A DNA stretch of 31,376 bases from the NCBI GenBank assembly GCA_016293265.1, contig JAEDEN010000018.1, positions 1 to 31,376 on the forward strand, in the 5' to 3' direction. Under the pieces are notes generated by a model. The model was given only the letters and a program-made list of their open reading frames with translations, did not search any database and was not told the DNA's origin. This DNA comes from Oscillospiraceae bacterium (lineage in GTDB: Bacteria; Bacillota; Clostridia; Oscillospirales; Oscillospiraceae). Both the position numbers and the translations under genes were made by a program. Shown piece by piece: positions 28,485 through 31,376 of this stretch. Numbering within the stretch: position 1 is the first letter of the stretch; each line of letters starts with the position of its first letter.

Positions 28485-28528
28485 CGGATTCCTCTCATTT
28501 TCCAAATTTTTTTACGAAAAAAAGAGGA

Positions 28529-28557
28529 TTTCAACCATCCGCGGCGTATATTAAAAT
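28529..28557 (+). promoter_or_regulatory. Promoter of dnaG-rpoD
   Basis: TTTCAA (28529-28534), 17-base spacer, TAAAAT (28552-28557). The -35 is weak; the spacer carries GCGGCGTATAT. The leader to the GTG start is about 70 nt. Confidence 0.5.
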
Positions 28558-28634
28558 ATCCCCATCTATGGGAACGGACTTCCTGTATGGAAAACGGGAA
28601 TTTTGGTAATGCTCAGCGAAAAGGAGGGATGAAG

Positions 28635-30416
28635 GTGGCCTTTCCCCAGCAATTCATGGACGAGCTGATGGCCCGCAGCGATATCGTGGATGTAGTGGGC
28701 ACTTACGTCCCCCTGGTCAGCAAAGGCGGCAGCTACTGGGGCTGCTGTCCCTTCCACAGTGAAAAGACCCCCTCCTTCCACGTCCTGCAGGACAAACAGA
28801 TCTACTACTGCTTCGGCTGCAAAAAGGGCGGCGGCGTGGTGAATTTCGTCATGGAGGAAGAGAACCTCTCCTTTCCCGAGGCAGTCCGCTTTCTTGCAAA
28901 ACGAGCCGGCATGGAGGTGCCGGAGGACGAGACCGACCGGGAGGCCGGCCGCTACCGCCAGCGGCTTCTGGACCTGAACCGGGAGGCGGCCAGGTTTTAT
29001 TACCAGACCCTCCAGCAGCCGGAGGGCCAAGGCGTCCGGGACTACCTGGAGCGGCGGAAGATCAGCCGCCCTACCGCCGTGAAATTCGGTATGGGCGCCT
29101 CGCCGGATTCCTGGGACGCGCTGCTCCTTGCCATGACGAAAAAGGGCTACAGCAAGCGGGAGCTTCTGGACGCAGGGCTGGTGGTGCAGAACAAAAACGG
29201 CCGGCTGTACGATAAATTCCGAAACCGCCTCATGCTCCCGGTGATCGACACCCGGGGAGATGTGGTGGCCTTCGGCAGCCGCGTACTGGACCGGTCCGAG
29301 CCCAAATACATGAACTCCTCGGAAACCCCGGTTTACAGCAAGCGCCGGGTGCTGTACGGTCTGAATCTGGCCAAAAAGACAAAGCGGCCCAACATCATCT
29401 TGTGTGAGGGCAACCTGGATATCGTAACCCTCCACCAAGCAGGCTTCGACAATGCGGTGGCCTCCATGGGCACGGCCCTGACGGTGGAACAGACCCGGCT
29501 TCTCTCCCGTTTCACCAAGGAACTGGTGCTGTGCTACGACAACGACAACGCCGGTAAGATCGCAACGGAACGGGCACTGCAGATTCTGAACAACTCCGAG
29601 TTCAGCGTAAAGGTCCTGCAGCTTCCACGGCGGCTTGTGGACGGCGAATACGTCAAGCAGGACGCGGACGATTTCATCAAATTTCAGGGCCCCGACGCCT
29701 TTGAGCGGCTCCTCAGCGGCAGCGAGAACGGCGTGGAGTTCCGCATGGCCCAGGTGGCCGCCAAATACGACCTGTCTGACGACGAGGCCCGCATCGCCTA
29801 CTGTGCGGAGGTCAGCGAGCTTCTCTCCTCCCTTCCCGGCGCGGTGGAGCGGGAGGTCTACACCGTCCGCGCCGCCGAGTTGGCAAGGATCACCCCCGAG
29901 GCCATGAAGCTGGAGGTGCAGCGCTCCTTCAAGCGCCGCTCCGCCAGGGAACGCAGGGCAGAGCTGCGCCGGGACCTGAATCCCGCCGCCTCCCTCCAGC
30001 CGAAGGAACGGGCCCTTCGCTATGAAAACCTCCGCTCCGCCCGGGCGGAGGAAGGGGTCCTGAGGCTGCTGCTGTTGGACGAGGGGCTGTTTCCGCCCCA
30101 GGCGCCGCTGCGGGAGGATGAGTTCTCCTCTCCCCTTTTGGGAAAAGTCTTCTCCCTTCTCTGGCAGGCCCACAGCCAGGGCCGCAGCGTCAGCCTCAAC
30201 GCCCTCACCGGCGTCCTCACGCCGGAGGAGATGAGCCACATCACATCTGTATGTCAGCAGCCGGAATCGGCGCGCAACGGTGCGCGGGCTCTGGCAGACT
30301 ACATAAATATCATCCGCCGCGAGGCGGAAAAGCGCGCCGGAGGGGACATAGATCCCCTGCTGGCAGCCACAGAAAAATATAAGGACAAAAAGGGTACTGG
30401 AGGAAAGCAGTCATGA
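28635..30416 (+). CDS. dnaG: DNA primase DnaG
   Basis: Primase laying RNA primers for lagging-strand synthesis, loaded through the DnaB helicase. It has 593 residues from GTG at 28635, with AAGGAGG seven bases upstream; upstream ATGs in frame at 28590 and 28629 are possible, but the family starts MAFP..F. The zinc ribbon is CPFHSEKTPSFHV...YYCFGC (Cys38, His41, Cys59, Cys62). The TOPRIM part has ILCEGNLDIVTLHQAGFDNAVASMG and CYDNDNAG, where EGNLD and DNDNAG replace the common EGYMD and DGDxAG. The C-terminal region resembles the helicase-binding domain. It overlaps rpoD by four bases (ATGA). Confidence 0.97.
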   Translation: MAFPQQFMDELMARSDIVDVVGTYVPLVSKGGSYWGCCPFHSEKTPSFHVLQDKQIYYCFGCKKGGGVVNFVMEEENLSFPEAVRFLAKRAGMEVPEDETDREAGRYRQRLLDLNREAARFYYQTLQQPEGQGVRDYLERRKISRPTAVKFGMGASPDSWDALLLAMTKKGYSKRELLDAGLVVQNKNGRLYDKFRNRLMLPVIDTRGDVVAFGSRVLDRSEPKYMNSSETPVYSKRRVLYGLNLAKKTKRPNIILCEGNLDIVTLHQAGFDNAVASMGTALTVEQTRLLSRFTKELVLCYDNDNAGKIATERALQILNNSEFSVKVLQLPRRLVDGEYVKQDADDFIKFQGPDAFERLLSGSENGVEFRMAQVAAKYDLSDDEARIAYCAEVSELLSSLPGAVEREVYTVRAAELARITPEAMKLEVQRSFKRRSARERRAELRRDLNPAASLQPKERALRYENLRSARAEEGVLRLLLLDEGLFPPQAPLREDEFSSPLLGKVFSLLWQAHSQGRSVSLNALTGVLTPEEMSHITSVCQQPESARNGARALADYINIIRREAEKRAGGDIDPLLAATEKYKDKKGTGGKQS

Positions 30417-31376
30417 GTCATCGTAAAGAATCCACCCCCGCCGAGCTGGAGGCACAGGCAGACGCCATCCTGGCCGCTGCCGAGGAGGATAAGAAGAAAA
30501 AGGCAAGCAAGAAGGCCGCCGCGGAGCCCGCCAGGGTTCTCACCGACGAGGAGGCCAAAAAGGCCGGCATTGTCCGCCTGGACGACAAGCAGGTGGCCGC
30601 CCTTCCCGCCGCCGCGTGGCTTGCGGGCAGCGAGCGCCTGCGGGAGCTGCTGGCCAAGGGCAAGAAGAAGGGTAAGCTGGAATCCAGCGAGCTGATGGAG
30701 GTCGTGGACGACCTGAATCTGGAAAGTGAACAGATGGATCAGCTCTACGATTCCCTGGAGGTGCTGAACATCGACATCAGCGCCGACGAGGACCTTCTCC
30801 CCGAGCTCCCCGAAGACGGTCCCGCCGCCGAGGAAATCGCCGGCGTGGAAGAAGAGGAGCTGGTGGACCCCAACGCCCTGGTGAACAGCTTCTCCATCGA
30901 CGACCCCGTGCGGATGTACCTCAAGGAGATCGGCAAGGTACCCCTGCTCTCTGCCGACGAGGAGATCCGTCTGGCCCAGGACATGTCCGCCGGCAACGAG
31001 GCCGGGGAACAGCTCAAGGAGCTGGAGCGTATGCGGGCCGAGGGAGAGGAGACGGACGTCACTCCCGAGCAGGAAGAGGCCTGGAAAAAGGCCCACAAGG
31101 CCGGCGAAAAGGCCAAGCAGAAGCTGGCGGAGGCAAACCTGCGCCTGGTGGTCTCCATCGCCAAGCGCTATGTGGGCCGTGGTATGCTGTTCCTGGACCT
31201 GATCCAGGAGGGCAACCTTGGCCTCATCAAGGCCGTGGAAAAATTCGACTACACCAAGGGCTATAAGTTCTCTACCTACGCCACCTGGTGGATCCGCCAG
31301 GCCATCACCCGGGCCATCGCTGACCAGGCCCGCACCATCCGCATCCCCGTCCACATGGTGGAGACCATCAACAAGG
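30413..31376 (+). CDS. rpoD: Primary sigma factor RpoD (partial, runs off window)
   Basis: Housekeeping sigma-70 (SigA). The first 321 residues are visible. After an acidic Ala/Lys/Glu-rich N-terminus without a full region 1.1, region 1.2 reads SIDDPVRMYLKEIGKVPLLSADEEIRLAQ. A spacer with many Glu and Lys follows, then regions 2.1-2.4 (ANLRLVVSIAKRYVGRGMLFLDLIQEGNLGLIKAVEKFDYTKGYKFSTYATWWIRQAITRAIADQ) and the start of region 3 (RIPVHMVETINK). GGAGG lies nine bases before the ATG. It is coupled to dnaG in the classic Firmicutes dnaG-rpoD operon. The 3' end is beyond the right edge. Confidence 0.98.
   Translation, partial: MSHRKESTPAELEAQADAILAAAEEDKKKKASKKAAAEPARVLTDEEAKKAGIVRLDDKQVAALPAAAWLAGSERLRELLAKGKKKGKLESSELMEVVDDLNLESEQMDQLYDSLEVLNIDISADEDLLPELPEDGPAAEEIAGVEEEELVDPNALVNSFSIDDPVRMYLKEIGKVPLLSADEEIRLAQDMSAGNEAGEQLKELERMRAEGEETDVTPEQEEAWKKAHKAGEKAKQKLAEANLRLVVSIAKRYVGRGMLFLDLIQEGNLGLIKAVEKFDYTKGYKFSTYATWWIRQAITRAIADQARTIRIPVHMVETINK

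Noticed and set aside
28566..30239. 557-residue minus-strand ORF opposite dnaG
   Set aside because: Shadow of the dnaG frame; the composition is mirror-like and no start signal fits.

Overview
The window looks like a chromosomal housekeeping segment of a high-GC (by eye about 60%) Clostridia member, most likely Oscillospiraceae of the Flavonifractor/Lawsonibacter/Intestinimonas kind. Grounds: a SCIFF six-cysteine peptide gene, a Firmicutes ylxM-ffh-rpsP-khpA operon next to rimM-trmD, a dnaG-rpoD operon, strong AGGAGG ribosome sites with frequent TTG/GTG starts, and consensus sigma-A promoters with 17-bp spacers. The genus is an inference. I see no mobile element, CRISPR array or rRNA.

Layout. 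1-1710 (minus): partial SCIFF gene, DUF1653 protein, CYTH phosphatase-like protein, PrsW-type membrane protease. 1759-2102 (minus): tRNA-Thr(CGT) followed by two terminators that bracket a structured non-coding stretch. 2103-2683: AT-rich, apparently gene-free DNA with a cluster of DnaA-box-like 9-mers. 2739-7637 (minus): polA, rimI, a second GNAT acetyltransferase and tsaD. 7716-8230: an XRE regulator divergent from a 54-residue protein, separated by a 25-bp perfect palindrome. 8345-10699 (plus): adenine deaminase and a LURP-one-like protein. 10775-14649 (minus): trmD, rimM, khpA, rpsP, ffh, ylxM, with a small broken plus-strand gene between rimM and khpA. 15052-20503 (plus): M19 dipeptidase, then the M16 pair yfmF-yfmH with lgt and folD in a tightly packed run. 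20597-21799 (minus): nicotinamidase-like hydrolase and an XRE regulator fused to a complete desulfoferrodoxin-like domain. 21985-23085 (plus): a lone PTS EIIC behind a palindromic operator. 23133-25890 (minus): a five-gene prepilin operon. 26066-27728 (minus): PadR regulator with a HAAS-RodA/FtsW-like membrane protein. 27833-28426 (minus): Sfp-type phosphopantetheinyl transferase. 28635-31376 (plus): dnaG and the start of rpoD, cut by the window end.

How the genes fit together. Most of the content is information processing: replication and repair (polA, dnaG), transcription (rpoD), tRNA modification (tsaD, trmD), ribosome maturation (rimM, rpsP, rimI, khpA) and protein targeting (ffh, ylxM). 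A second theme is the cell envelope: lgt, PrsW, pilins, PadR-HAAS-FtsW, PTS EIIC. The parts most worth a second look are the regulatory or accessory pieces set between these operons: the HTH-desulfoferrodoxin fusion, the divergent XRE/54-residue pair, the DnaA-box-rich AT island, the PadR-controlled FtsW-like protein, the pilin operon and the UGA-interrupted small ORF.
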